Shown here: piece by piece, positions 56,858 through 64,000 of the stretch
Numbering within the stretch: position 1 is the stretch's first letter
Layout of the letters: each line of letters starts with the position of its first letter
Assembly (NCBI RefSeq): GCF_003313465.1
Contig: NZ_KZ845663.1
Location: forward strand, 186,001 to 250,000
Source: Thermoflavimicrobium daqui
GTDB taxonomy: Bacteria > Bacillota > Bacilli > Thermoactinomycetales > Thermoactinomycetaceae
Reading direction: 5' to 3'
Length of the DNA: 64,000 nucleotides
Program-made: the position numbers and the translations under genes
The notes under the pieces: generated by a model
Database searches by the model: none
Told to the model about the DNA's origin: nothing
What the model saw: the letters and a program-made list of their open reading frames with translations, nothing else

Positions 56858-58120
56858 TTATGCACTCTCTTCTTTTAAATTAATCACGCGACCTTCACGA
56901 GTGGTTAACTTGGGAGCCATCTTATCCATTACCGTCTCTTTGGTTACCGTACACTTAATGACATCATCACGTGACGGCAACTCAAACATAACATCAAGCA
57001 TAATGGATTCAATAATCGCTCTAAGACCACGCGCCCCTGTTTTCCGTTTAATCGCTTCTCGAGCGATCTCTTCAAGGGCTTCTTTCTCAAATGTCAGCTC
57101 AACATTATCCATCTCGAGTAACTTACTATATTGCTTAACAAGAGCATTTTTAGGCTCAGTTAGAATTTGAACAAGTGCTCCTTCATCTAATGGTTCAAGT
57201 GTAGAAATGACTGGTAGACGTCCAACAAACTCAGGAATCAGACCAAATTTCAATAAATCTTCCGGCATTACAAACTTTAAATATTCTCCTGGCTTCAAAT
57301 CAACTTTTTGATTTTCAGCTCCAAAACCGATTATTTTTTTACCTTGGCGACGCTTAATGATTTGCTCTAAACCATCAAAAGCTCCCCCGCAGATAAACAG
57401 AACATTACTGGTATCAATCTGGATAAACTCTTGATGAGGATGCTTTCGTCCACCTTGAGGCGGTACGCTTGCGACAGTTCCTTCTAAAATCTTCAAAAGA
57501 GCTTGCTGAACTCCTTCTCCAGATACATCACGTGTAATAGAAGGGTTCTCTGATTTTCGTGCCACTTTGTCAATCTCATCAATATAAATGATTCCTCGTT
57601 CTGCTTTTTCAACATCATAATCGGCAGCTTGAATCAACTTAAGGAGAATATTCTCTACATCTTCTCCCACATACCCTGCTTCCGTGAGTGACGTTGCATC
57701 AGCAATCGCAAATGGTACATTCAATATCTTTGCTAAAGTTTGTGCTAATAGGGTTTTTCCGCTTCCAGTTGGTCCAACCAATAAAATATTACTTTTGGAT
57801 AACTCAACATCATCCATTTTGGTTGAAGTATTTATTCGTTTGTAGTGATTATATACCGCCACAGACAGCGCCTTTTTGGCATGATCTTGACCGATTACAT
57901 ATTGATCGAGGATTGTGCAAATCTCCTGTGGTTTAGGTAGATTTTGCAAATCAATTTCCTCTTCATTTCCCAATTCTTCTTCCACAATCTCATTACATAG
58001 TTCAATGCATTCATCACAAATATAGACACCAGGCCCAGCAACTAGCTTTCGTACCTGGTCTTGTGATTTCCCACAAAATGAACATTTCAATTGATTTTTT
58101 TCCTCATTGAACTTAAACAT
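56858..58120 (-). CDS. clpX: ATP-dependent protease unfoldase ClpX
   Basis: AAA+ unfoldase partner of ClpP. The 420-residue protein has the N-terminal zinc domain with Cys13, Cys16, Cys35 and Cys38 (CSFCGKSQ...[10 protein letters not shown]), Walker [13 protein letters not shown], Walker [10 protein letters not shown], the pore motif GYVGEDVE and the ClpP-binding IGF loop (KIIGFGAE). AAAGGGG precedes the ATG; clpP ends 5 bp upstream, so the two are cotranscribed. Confidence 0.97.
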   Translation of the reverse strand: MFKFNEEKNQLKCSFCGKSQDQVRKLVAGPGVYICDECIELCNEIVEEELGNEEEIDLQNLPKPQEICTILDQYVIGQDHAKKALSVAVYNHYKRINTSTKMDDVELSKSNILLVGPTGSGKTLLAQTLAKILNVPFAIADATSLTEAGYVGEDVENILLKLIQAADYDVEKAERGIIYIDEIDKVARKSENPSITRDVSGEGVQQALLKILEGTVASVPPQGGRKHPHQEFIQIDTSNVLFICGGAFDGLEQIIKRRQGKKIIGFGAENQKVDLKPGEYLKFVMPEDLLKFGLIPEFVGRLPVISTLEPLDEGALVQILTEPKNALVKQYSKLLEMDNVELTFEKEALEEIAREAIKRKTGARGLRAIIESIMLDVMFELPSRDDVIKCTVTKETVMDKMAPKLTTREGRVINLKEESA

Positions 58121-58124
58121 GGAA

Positions 58125-58721
58125 TCACCCCTTTCTTTCTTTACGGGTAGTGATCACCTCGTCAATTAAGCCATACTTTTTGGCTTCTTCAGCACTCATG
58201 AAGTAATCACGATCAGTATCGCGGGCAATCTTTTCGAGCGGCTGACCCGTACGCTCTGCTAAGATGCGATTGATCTGGTCTTTAGTACGCAAAATCCAAT
58301 CTGCGTGGATTTTAATATCAGAAGCTTGCCCTCTAGCACCACCAAGTGGCTGATGAATCATCACTTCACTATTTGGAAGTGCTTGGCGTTTGCCTTTTGT
58401 ACCAGCTGCGAGTAAAAAGGCTCCCATACTTGCAGCTAAACCAACACAAATGGTTGATACATCGGGTTTAATTAATTGCATGGTATCATAAATAGCCATC
58501 CCCGAAGTTACAGAGCCTCCTGGGGAATTTATGTACATATGTATATCCTTCTCTGGATCCTCTGCTTGCAAAAACAAAAGCTGAGCAACAACCAGATTGG
58601 CGACATGATCATCGATCGGACTACCAATAAAGATGATCCGGTCTTTTAATAAACGAGAGTATATGTCGTAAGCGCGCTCCCCTCGGTTGGACTGTTCAAC
58701 AACCATTGGGATTAAAGGCAT
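58125..58721 (-). CDS. clpP: ATP-dependent Clp protease proteolytic subunit ClpP
   Basis: Serine protease subunit. From the ATG at 58719-58721 (AGAGGTG upstream) the protein starts [20 protein letters not shown] and has 198 residues, with the triad Ser98 (GLAASMGAF), His123 (MIHQPLGG) and Asp172 (DTDRDYF). In B. subtilis clpP lies elsewhere with a CtsR operator; here it is in the tig-clpP-clpX arrangement common in other bacteria, and I see no CtsR heptads upstream. Confidence 0.97.
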   Translation of the reverse strand: MPLIPMVVEQSNRGERAYDIYSRLLKDRIIFIGSPIDDHVANLVVAQLLFLQAEDPEKDIHMYINSPGGSVTSGMAIYDTMQLIKPDVSTICVGLAASMGAFLLAAGTKGKRQALPNSEVMIHQPLGGARGQASDIKIHADWILRTKDQINRILAERTGQPLEKIARDTDRDYFMSAEEAKKYGLIDEVITTRKERKG

Positions 58722-58797
58722 AAACCACACCTCTTTCGGGGAATGTTTACAGGACTACTTGCGAAAAACAGAAGAAGCATTCAGTGAAGTGTTTTGA

Positions 58798-58834
58798 AAA
58801 ACAAGGCACGTATGATACGTGCCTTGTTTTTTCT
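58798..58834. terminator. Terminator between tig and clpP
   Basis: AAAAACAAGGCACGTAT pairs with ATACGTGCCTTGTTTTT, a near-perfect stem of about 17 bp with T-runs on both strands. It separates tig from clpPX. Confidence 0.85.
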
Positions 58835-58925
58835 CTCTATATATCCATTATGCCGTATTTTCACTGCTCAATACAAGTAGTCGAAGGTTTTCTTAGACTA
58901 AGTACATAGGCATTATCTATTTATA

Positions 58926-60221
58926 TTATGCTGCATTTTTGCTGTTGGATACAAGAAAATCGATTGTTTTTTTGGTAAGGAGTTGATCTTTAATACGCTC
59001 TACGCCACCTTCTCCGAGAAGACGACGAATTTCTTCAAGATCCCGTTCCATTTGTTCAGCTAACTGATTTACTTCTTTTTCAATATCTTCATCAGTTACT
59101 TCAATGTTCTCAACCTTAGAAATTGCTTCTAATACGAGGTCAGCACGAACTTTTTTCTCAGCATCTGCTTTAAACTGTTCGCGAATAGCCTCTTCTTCTT
59201 GCCCTGTAAATTGCAGATACATTTTAAGGTCGAGACCTTGATATTTCAACTGTTGCTCAAACTGTTGGAGCATATGATTAATTTCATGATTGATCATCGC
59301 TTCTGGAATCTCGATTTCGGCATTCTCTGCTGCTTTTTCTACCAACTGATTACGGATAAAGTTTTCTTTCTCATTAACAGCACGATCTTTCAGCTTTTTC
59401 TCCGTATCCGCTTTGAGCTCTTCTAAAGTATCAAATTCACTCACATCTTGCGCAAATTCATCATCTAGCTCTGGTAAATTGAGACGTTTAATCTCATGTA
59501 ACTTCACTTTAAATATAGCAGGTTTCCCAGCTAGGTTTTCTACATGATATTCTTCTGGGAAGGTAACTTGAACCTCTTTTTCATCCCCATTTTTCATCCC
59601 GATCAACTGATCTTCGAAGCCAGGGATAAAGGTACCTGAACCTACTTCGAGGGTATACTTTTCAGCTGTACCCCCTTCAAATGTTTCTCCATCCATAAAG
59701 CCTTCAAAGTCAATGATCACACGGTCACCTGATTCAACAACTCCATCTTCAACCACTTCAAGCTGACCTTGTTGCTTTTGCATTTTGGAAAGTTCTTCGT
59801 TAACATTCTCTTCAGTTACTTGATAGTTTTCTTCAGGAACTTCTACTTCTAATCCTTTATACTCCCCTAATTTCACTTCTGGTTTCACAGTAACTTTTGC
59901 TTTAAAAATCAGACTTTTACCTTTTTCTAATTGCTCGATATCGATCTCAGGTTGATCTACTGGTTCAATTCCTGTTTCCTTGATAGCTGCTTCATAAGCT
60001 TCTGGCAATAAAATATCTAAAGCATCTTGATATAAAGCTTCTACACCGAAGCGTTGTTCAAAAACAAAGCGTGGAACCTTTCCTTTACGGAATCCAGGTA
60101 CACTTACTTTTTTAACTACTTTCTTAAAAGCTTGATCTAAAGCTTTTTTTACTGTTTCTACATCTGTTTCTACAGTAAGAACCCCAAGATTTTTTTCTGT
60201 TTTTTCCCAACTTGCTTTCAT
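58926..60221 (-). CDS. tig: Trigger factor
   Basis: Ribosome-associated chaperone and prolyl isomerase. The 431-residue protein has the ribosome-binding N-domain with the signature VPGFRKGKVPR, the FKBP-type PPIase domain (about 160-245, GDRVIIDFEGFMDGE and VTFPEEYH) and the helical C-domain. AGGAGG precedes the ATG. The order ysnA-ysnB-tig agrees with B. subtilis. Confidence 0.97.
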   Translation of the reverse strand: MKASWEKTEKNLGVLTVETDVETVKKALDQAFKKVVKKVSVPGFRKGKVPRFVFEQRFGVEALYQDALDILLPEAYEAAIKETGIEPVDQPEIDIEQLEKGKSLIFKAKVTVKPEVKLGEYKGLEVEVPEENYQVTEENVNEELSKMQKQQGQLEVVEDGVVESGDRVIIDFEGFMDGETFEGGTAEKYTLEVGSGTFIPGFEDQLIGMKNGDEKEVQVTFPEEYHVENLAGKPAIFKVKLHEIKRLNLPELDDEFAQDVSEFDTLEELKADTEKKLKDRAVNEKENFIRNQLVEKAAENAEIEIPEAMINHEINHMLQQFEQQLKYQGLDLKMYLQFTGQEEEAIREQFKADAEKKVRADLVLEAISKVENIEVTDEDIEKEVNQLAEQMERDLEEIRRLLGEGGVERIKDQLLTKKTIDFLVSNSKNAA

Positions 60222-60866
60222 TGAATTGCTACCTCCTGAAAAAATCTATTTCAGATAAAATGAATACTTAGCCATAAAATACCCAATACTCACAACCATT
60301 CTATTATATCACAGGGTTGTCCTATTGCAATAAAACAGCTGGGGTTCATGGCTTTATTCCCATTGGTAAATTCTCACTTAGGGCAAGTATACAGTTACCT
60401 AAAAAAATGAGTCCTGTTTTCATAGAATCTACCACAAAATAATATGGAAGCCCTAAATGTCAAAATCGTTATGTATATCTTTCATATATTGTTGCCTTAT
60501 CTCAAAAACCACGATCCTCTTCAGAGGTTTTGAATGGATAGGTGCAACAAACTCTCCTTTAAACTTAAATCATTGTAATATATGATAACCCTGAATGTAA
60601 AGATAAACCTCCTTCTCTCGTAGCAAAGGATATTTATATAAATATATAAAAAATCATGTTCAATTATCTTAAAAATGTTATAATAAAAATAAATTACTAT
60701 ACTTTTCCCTTTATTTTATTTAGTATATGACCAATTCTTGATTTTATGATTGGAGGTGACTAGATTACGGATGACTAAGATGATAGGGTAAATTCTTGTT
60801 TTATAACCTATATTTTTCATGGATTAAAGAAAACTTATACAAGTATAACATTTAACGAAAGGAGAC
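60222..60866. other. Divergent region tig/M28 peptidase
   Basis: No protein gene is visible in these 645 bp. The region is AT-rich and should hold the tig promoter (minus) and the peptidase promoter (plus). A GGAGG at 60752 faces only very short frames. The strong Shine-Dalgarno sequence for the peptidase is at 60858-60864. Confidence 0.4.
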
Positions 60867-60931
60867 TCTGGCGCTAAAAACATGAAATGAATGATCTCTT
60901 TCTTTAAATTTTCCCTGTTTTTAGCCCCAGA
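60867..60931 (+). promoter_or_regulatory. Hairpin between Shine-Dalgarno sequence and start codon of the M28 gene
   Basis: TCTGGCGCTAAAAACA (60867-60882) pairs with TGTTTTTAGCCCCAGA (60916-60931): 15 of 16 positions match, with a 33-nt loop. AAAGGAG lies at 60858-60864, two bases before the stem, and the ATG at 60940 is eight bases after it. When the hairpin is folded, Shine-Dalgarno and start are 10 nt apart; unfolded they are 75 nt apart. No other ribosome-binding site precedes the ATG. Confidence 0.7.
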
Positions 60932-60939
60932 ACTATATT

Positions 60940-62310
60940 ATGTTTAAAAAACTTCGATTATTCGGTATAGCGGTTATTTTAGGATCACTAACTTTTTCAA
61001 CAGCCTTTGTTTCTCTCCCCAATAAGAATCCTAAGCCACCACTAAAATGGATAGAAGCTAACAAGATTTATAAAGATATTGTCTGGATGTCTAATCGTGA
61101 TAATGCACGTGTAGCTGGAACTGAAGGAGAAAGAAAAACAGCAGATCAAATCATTAAACGTTTTAAATCCTATGGTTTAGAAGTTAAAGAGCAAAAATTC
61201 CCATTCCTACAATTTATCAATCATGGAGGAACACTCACGATCAACCAACCTGAACAGAAGCAAGTTACCACTTCTCCATTAACATATTCACCACGTACAC
61301 CCGAACAAGGAATTACTGCTGAATTAGTTTGGGCGAAGCTGGGTAAAGAAAGTGATTTTGCTGGTCTGGATGTCAAAGGTAAAATTGCTCTTATCCAACG
61401 CGGAGAGTTAAACTTCTATGAGAAAACGCAAAATGCAGCTAAAGCTGGCGCAGCAGGAGTGATTATTTACAACAACACCACGGGTCCAGTTAATGGTACA
61501 CTCGGTCAACCTTCAGATGTCCCTGCGCTTGGTATTACACAAGCCGATGGCGAACATCTGGCCCAATTGTTGTCACAAGGACAAAAAGTAAATGCCACTA
61601 TCCATGCCAAAACTGAGATGAAGACTACTACTTCGCAAAATATTATCGGAACACTGAAGGCAAAGAAAAAGCCAAATAAAGCAACAACCCTTGTCATCGG
61701 AGCACATTATGATGGGGTAGATACACCTGCTGCTAATGATAACGCTTCAGGTACAGCAACTCTACTTGAGGTCGCTCGTGTTTTATCCAAGTATAAAGCA
61801 GCCAAAGATACAAATATCACATTTATCGCTTTTGGGGCAGAAGAAAATGGACTTCTTGGCTCTAAATATTATGTTAACGAGTTGAAACCAGAGGAAAAAG
61901 CAAATATCAAAGCGATGATTAATATGGATATGGTTGGCGTTGGCGACCGCTTGGGTATCTTAACAGGTTCGGAGAATTCCCAGTCCTTTATTGCTGATTT
62001 AGCTGAAGAGAAAGCAAAAAGGCTCCAACTGCCTTATGAGCGCTCCTTCTCTACTCGAAGCGACCACGCTCCATTTGAAGAAGCTGGAATTCCTGTCGTA
62101 TTCTTCCATTATATGGATGACCCCAATTATCACACAGACCAAGACACCATTGATAAGATCCAAAAAGAAGATCTACAAAATGCTGGCGTGATCGTATCGG
62201 ATGTAGCACTTGAGATTACTCATAGCAAAAAACTTCCTAAGCCGAAAGCAAAGGACAAAAAAGTGAAGGAATATAAGAAGCTCAATGACCGACACTTTTC
62301 TGTGAAATAA
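60940..62310 (+). CDS. Secreted M28-family aminopeptidase with PA domain
   Basis: The 456-residue protein has a signal peptide (about 1-26), a protease-associated domain (about 110-225) and an M28 zinc peptidase domain. Zinc ligands and the catalytic Glu are in place: His256 (GAHYDG), Asp267 (NDNASG), Glu301/Glu302 (GAEENGL), Asp330 (INMDMVG) and His398 (NYHTDQD). It resembles B. subtilis YwaD. The C-terminus is Lys-rich. Its start codon depends on the unusual hairpin leader described separately. Confidence 0.92.
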   Translation: MFKKLRLFGIAVILGSLTFSTAFVSLPNKNPKPPLKWIEANKIYKDIVWMSNRDNARVAGTEGERKTADQIIKRFKSYGLEVKEQKFPFLQFINHGGTLTINQPEQKQVTTSPLTYSPRTPEQGITAELVWAKLGKESDFAGLDVKGKIALIQRGELNFYEKTQNAAKAGAAGVIIYNNTTGPVNGTLGQPSDVPALGITQADGEHLAQLLSQGQKVNATIHAKTEMKTTTSQNIIGTLKAKKKPNKATTLVIGAHYDGVDTPAANDNASGTATLLEVARVLSKYKAAKDTNITFIAFGAEENGLLGSKYYVNELKPEEKANIKAMINMDMVGVGDRLGILTGSENSQSFIADLAEEKAKRLQLPYERSFSTRSDHAPFEEAGIPVVFFHYMDDPNYHTDQDTIDKIQKEDLQNAGVIVSDVALEITHSKKLPKPKAKDKKVKEYKKLNDRHFSVK

Positions 62311-62320
62311 AATTGTACAA

Positions 62321-62366
62321 TAAAAAGCTCAATCTTCATTAGTTGAGGGTTGAGCTTTTTATTGTT
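62321..62366 (+). terminator. Terminator downstream of the M28 gene
   Basis: CAATAAAAAGCTCAATC pairs with GGTTGAGCTTTTTATTG, a stem with T-run; on the plus strand it directly follows the M28 peptidase. Confidence 0.8.
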
Positions 62367-62570
62367 TACTGTAATCTTTATTAAAAAGCCAGTCCAACAT
62401 CTCAAATATTTTATCAAGTATAAATCTTATTGAGTTCAGAATCATATTGTTCCTTATTAAAAATAAACTCGAGAACTTTTTTAAGCCATTCAACTTTAGT
62501 ACCTATACATTCATATCCTATAATCATCTCTTCGCTAGTACTAGTATCGCATGACAAAACGCTTTTCCAT
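62367..62570. other. Short region with no convincing gene
   Basis: A 60-codon minus-strand frame (62414-62596, ending NKEQYDSELNKIYT) starts inside the tRNA terminator at a TTG without Shine-Dalgarno sequence. I do not accept it as a gene, though a decayed fragment is possible. Confidence 0.4.
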
Positions 62571-62611
62571 AAAAAAAAGCACTTCCTTTTATCCAACGTA
62601 TAGGAGTGCCT
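62571..62611 (-). terminator. Terminator of the tRNA-Arg transcript
   Basis: On the minus strand GGCACTCC (+ strand 62603-62610) pairs with GGAAGTGC (62579-62586), one base of mispairing aside, and is followed by eight T. Confidence 0.65.
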
Positions 62612-62738
62612 TTTTCATACGTACATATCGGTTTTTCACATTCAGAAACTGTAGAGAAAAGTCCTGAACTCATTAATATTTCTACAGGTATTTGTTTGGC
62701 GTCCCAGGAGAGATTCGAACTCCCGACCGACGGCTTAG

Positions 62739-63076
62739 CATACCACTATGACTTTCGCCACCAACAATACATTTGTTGTTTGTGGTCTGGACTATATCTT
62801 CACCATTTCAGGTGTGGCACGTGTAGTCTCTACGGAACCTCACGATAATCATGCACGTATTTGACATTTTGTACTTGATTATTCTTCGGAATTTCTACCC
62901 TCAAGCTAATCGATTTATATAAATCAACTTGAGCCTTCAAAACTCCTAAATCTCCTTGATCAAAAGAGATCGTAAGTTTCCTCGGTATTACCATCAGCAT
63001 AAAATCTGTTAAGGCTTCACCGATATAGTGCCATCCACTCTATAGGTTTCTGTTTCCCTATAGAGGCTCCTAATTG
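62739..63076 (-). ncRNA. Group I self-splicing intron in the anticodon of tRNA-Arg(UCU)
   Basis: The 338-nt insertion sits between anticodon bases 34 and 35. The 5' exon ends in T and the intron in G, as group I splicing requires. Recognisable elements, 5' to 3' on the minus strand: an internal guide GGAGCC facing exon GGCCTT with T-G at the splice site (one mismatch); P2 CTCTATAGG/CCTATAGAG (+ strand 63057-63065/63038-63046); P3 TGGCAC/GTGCCA; P4 CGGT/ACCG; the R element TAGAGACTACACG; P8 CACC/GGTG; the S element AAGATATAGTCC giving P7 GACTA/TAGTC; and P9 CCAC..CAACAA/TTGTTG.GTGG. The subgroup was not determined. Confidence 0.92.
62830..62994 (-). CDS. 54-codon frame inside the group I intron (P6 region)
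   Basis: Between the Q and R elements, where P6 lies and where homing endonuclease genes are sometimes inserted, a frame runs ATG (62992-62994) to TAG (62830-62832). It reads MVIPRKLTISFDQGDLGVLK followed by AQVDLYKSISLRVEIPK and NNQVQNVKYVHDYREVP. No endonuclease motif (LAGLIDADG, GIY-YIG, HNH) is visible and no Shine-Dalgarno sequence precedes it; the ATG lies in the Q element. The segment also folds (CTCAAG/CTTGAG, GATTTA/TAAATC), so the frame may be incidental. Confidence 0.25.
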   Translation of the reverse strand: MVIPRKLTISFDQGDLGVLKAQVDLYKSISLRVEIPKNNQVQNVKYVHDYREVP

Positions 63077-63143
63077 AAGGCCGCTGCTCTATCCAGCTGA
63101 GCTACTGGGACATATATTATTCATTTCTTACGAACAAGTATAT

Positions 63144-63171
63144 TTTATACCCGTAATACTCCCTTTGTCAA
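63144..63171 (-). promoter_or_regulatory. Promoter of the tRNA-Arg gene
   Basis: On the minus strand TTGACA (63166-63171) and TATAAA (63144-63149) are 16 bp apart, about 33 bp before the mature 5' end of the tRNA at 63111. Confidence 0.75.
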
Positions 63172-63221
63172 TAAAAATTTTCATGTTTACGCAATTAATT
63201 TTGCGTGGGAGGCATTTTCTC

Positions 63222-63722
63222 TTAAAAAGAAAAAATGCCTCCACGCTCGTGGATTTCTTTTCCATCAATTTGATGATAAGTCACTTTTACTTGTTTATTT
63301 ACAATTTCTAAACAAGCAAAGGTTGGATAAGCAAAACCACGTGGATAAGATATACTACCAGGGTTAATCAGTAAAACATCATCAATTTTTTCACAGAAAG
63401 GAAAATGTGAATGTCCAAAACATACGATCTGGGCACCCATTTCTTCACCACGATATTTGATGGGGAGTGGGGATGTTTTGACACGCAAGTTATGTCCATG
63501 AGTGACATAGAAGCGTAGTCCAGCTCCTTCCCAGATATCTTCTTCAGGGACATCCTCCCAATCACAATTTCCCTTTACAATTGTTAACGACACGGGAGGA
63601 AGTTCATCACGATCTGTGCAAAAATCACCACAATGAATTACATGATCAGGAATCACCCGTTCGATAATCTGGTTAAGTAAATTCCCTTTTCCATGAGAAT
63701 CACTTACCAAAAGTACCTTCAT
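63222..63722 (-). CDS. ysnB: YfcE/MJ0936-type metallophosphoesterase (YsnB)
   Basis: The 166-residue protein has the calcineurin-like motifs VSDSHGKG (7-14), HCGDFC, VKGNCDW, THGH and FGHSHFPF, with all metal ligands present. Members are manganese-dependent phosphodiesterases of uncertain physiological substrate. It overlaps the end of rdgB by 4 bp (ATGA), as ysnA-ysnB in B. subtilis. GAAGGTGATG precedes the start. Confidence 0.93.
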   Translation of the reverse strand: MKVLLVSDSHGKGNLLNQIIERVIPDHVIHCGDFCTDRDELPPVSLTIVKGNCDWEDVPEEDIWEGAGLRFYVTHGHNLRVKTSPLPIKYRGEEMGAQIVCFGHSHFPFCEKIDDVLLINPGSISYPRGFAYPTFACLEIVNKQVKVTYHQIDGKEIHERGGIFSF

Positions 63723-64000
63723 TTCATCACCTTCTGCTCAAACACATACTCTTTTTTTAATAGAGCTAGCAGTTTTTTTGTGGCCTCAGCTCGATGACTA
63801 ATCTGGTATTTGCGCTCATTTGGCAGTTGTGCCATCGTTTTTTGCTCAGATGGGAGATAGAAAATAGGATCATATCCGAAGCCTTCATCACCTCTAGGTT
63901 CTGTCACAATATTACCTTGACATTCACCACGAACCAACTTAGTTTCTTCTCCTGGAACTGCCAAAGCCATCACACATACATAATAACCTTGTCGCTTATC
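63719..64000 (-). CDS. rdgB: RdgB/HAM1 XTP/dITP pyrophosphatase (partial, 5' part outside window)
   Basis: The last 93 codons of an RdgB-type enzyme, which clears inosine and xanthosine triphosphates. The frame is open to the right edge (DKRQGYYVCVMALAVPGEE). The conserved GDEGFGYDPIFYLP segment and the C-terminal NERKYQISHRAEATKKL block are present. It is upstream of and overlaps ysnB. In B. subtilis (ysnA) rph precedes it. Confidence 0.93.
   Translation of the reverse strand, partial: DKRQGYYVCVMALAVPGEETKLVRGECQGNIVTEPRGDEGFGYDPIFYLPSEQKTMAQLPNERKYQISHRAEATKKLLALLKKEYVFEQKVMK

Larger units (their letters stand above)
62697..63111 (-). tRNA. tRNA-Arg(UCU), interrupted by an intron
   Basis: The 5' exon (63077-63111) gives acceptor GTCCCAG, D-arm GCTC...GAGC and anticodon stem GCGGC; the 3' exon (62697-62738) gives GCCGT, T-arm GGGAG-TTCGAAT-CTCTC, acceptor CTGGGAC, discriminator G and an encoded CCA. 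Joined, the loop reads CTTCTAA with anticodon TCT, decoding AGA/AGG. All acceptor, D, anticodon and T stems pair. The 338 bases between the exons are removed as the group I intron. A promoter and a terminator flank the gene, so it looks functional. Confidence 0.93.

Noticed and set aside
58731..58925. CtsR operator before clpP
   Set aside because: I looked for tandem GGTCAAA-type heptads on both strands and found none; the same holds for lonA and clpX.
62414..62596. 60-codon minus-strand frame next to the tRNA
   Set aside because: Its start lies in the tRNA terminator at a TTG without Shine-Dalgarno sequence; at best a fragment.
62606..62848. 80-codon plus-strand frame across the tRNA 3' exon and intron
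   Set aside because: It overlaps a structured tRNA and intron core on the opposite strand and has no start signals.
62697..63111. Interpretation of the tRNA as a pseudogene disrupted by an unrelated insertion
   Set aside because: The insert has all main group I pairings and precise splice-site bases, and the joined exons give a perfect tRNA.
1..64000. CRISPR arrays, insertion sequences, prophage or integrase genes
   Set aside because: No regularly spaced repeats, transposase-like or integrase-like frames were seen.

Overview
The window looks like the chromosome of a low-GC, endospore-forming member of the Bacillota (Bacillales in the broad sense). The evidence is a set of sporulation genes (spoIIB, ysxE, spoVID) and a backbone that follows the Bacillus subtilis order ysnA(rdgB)-ysnB-tig-clpX-lonB-lonA-ysxC(engB)-hemAXCDB-hemL-spoVID-ysxE-valS-folC-spoIIB-maf-radC-minC, nearly all on the minus strand. 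A member of the Thermoactinomycetaceae is possible, but the sequence alone does not prove it.

Layout, left to right. 1-3.5 kb: minC (cut by the window edge), radC, maf and spoIIB; the mreBCD genes found between radC and minC in B. subtilis are absent. 3.7-8.1 kb: a partial type IV pilus set (pilT-pilD-pilM-pilN-pilO). 8.3-13.5 kb: oligoendopeptidase F, the divergent EcsAB ABC transporter and an SCO1-type copper lipoprotein. 13.7-19.6 kb: murC, folC and valS, the last behind a T-box leader with a clear promoter. 19.7-24.1 kb: two small membrane-protein genes, ysxE, spoVID and hemL. 24.2-38.3 kb: an accessory block that separates hemL from the rest of the heme operon. 38.4-44.7 kb: hemB, a cobA-hemD fusion, hemC, a siroheme dehydrogenase, hemX and hemA. 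45.1-50.3 kb: a sulfonate/nitrate-type ABC importer, a small membrane protein, methionine aminopeptidase and D-Ala-D-Ala ligase. 50.4-60.2 kb: engB, lonA, lonB, a FemABX transferase, clpX, clpP and tig. 60.9-64 kb: a secreted M28 peptidase, a tRNA-Arg gene interrupted by a group I intron, ysnB and a partial rdgB.

The accessory block carries what looks like a complete class II lanthipeptide pathway: a 65-residue precursor (lanA), LanM synthetase, LanT protease/exporter and, 3 kb downstream, a secreted subtilisin-like protease (LanP). The precursor has a GG leader, then a hexapeptide SDTQPQ, then a 17-residue core that aligns without gaps to the first two rings of haloduracin beta. The protease contains PDAQLQ-S between its propeptide and catalytic domain, matching SDTQPQ-T of the precursor at P5, P3 and P1. 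This suggests a cytolysin/lichenicidin-style two-step maturation with Gln rather than Glu at P1. A CylR2-like regulator, an ABC transporter (possible immunity), palindromic sites and an ECF sigma/anti-sigma pair lie in the same block.

The second notable element is the tRNA-Arg(UCU) gene. A 338-nt insertion splits the anticodon between bases 34 and 35 and shows the P2, P3, P4, P7, P8 and P9 pairings of a self-splicing group I intron. A third point is translational: the M28 peptidase start codon has no adjacent Shine-Dalgarno sequence, but a 16-position hairpin would bring an upstream one to 10 nt from the ATG.
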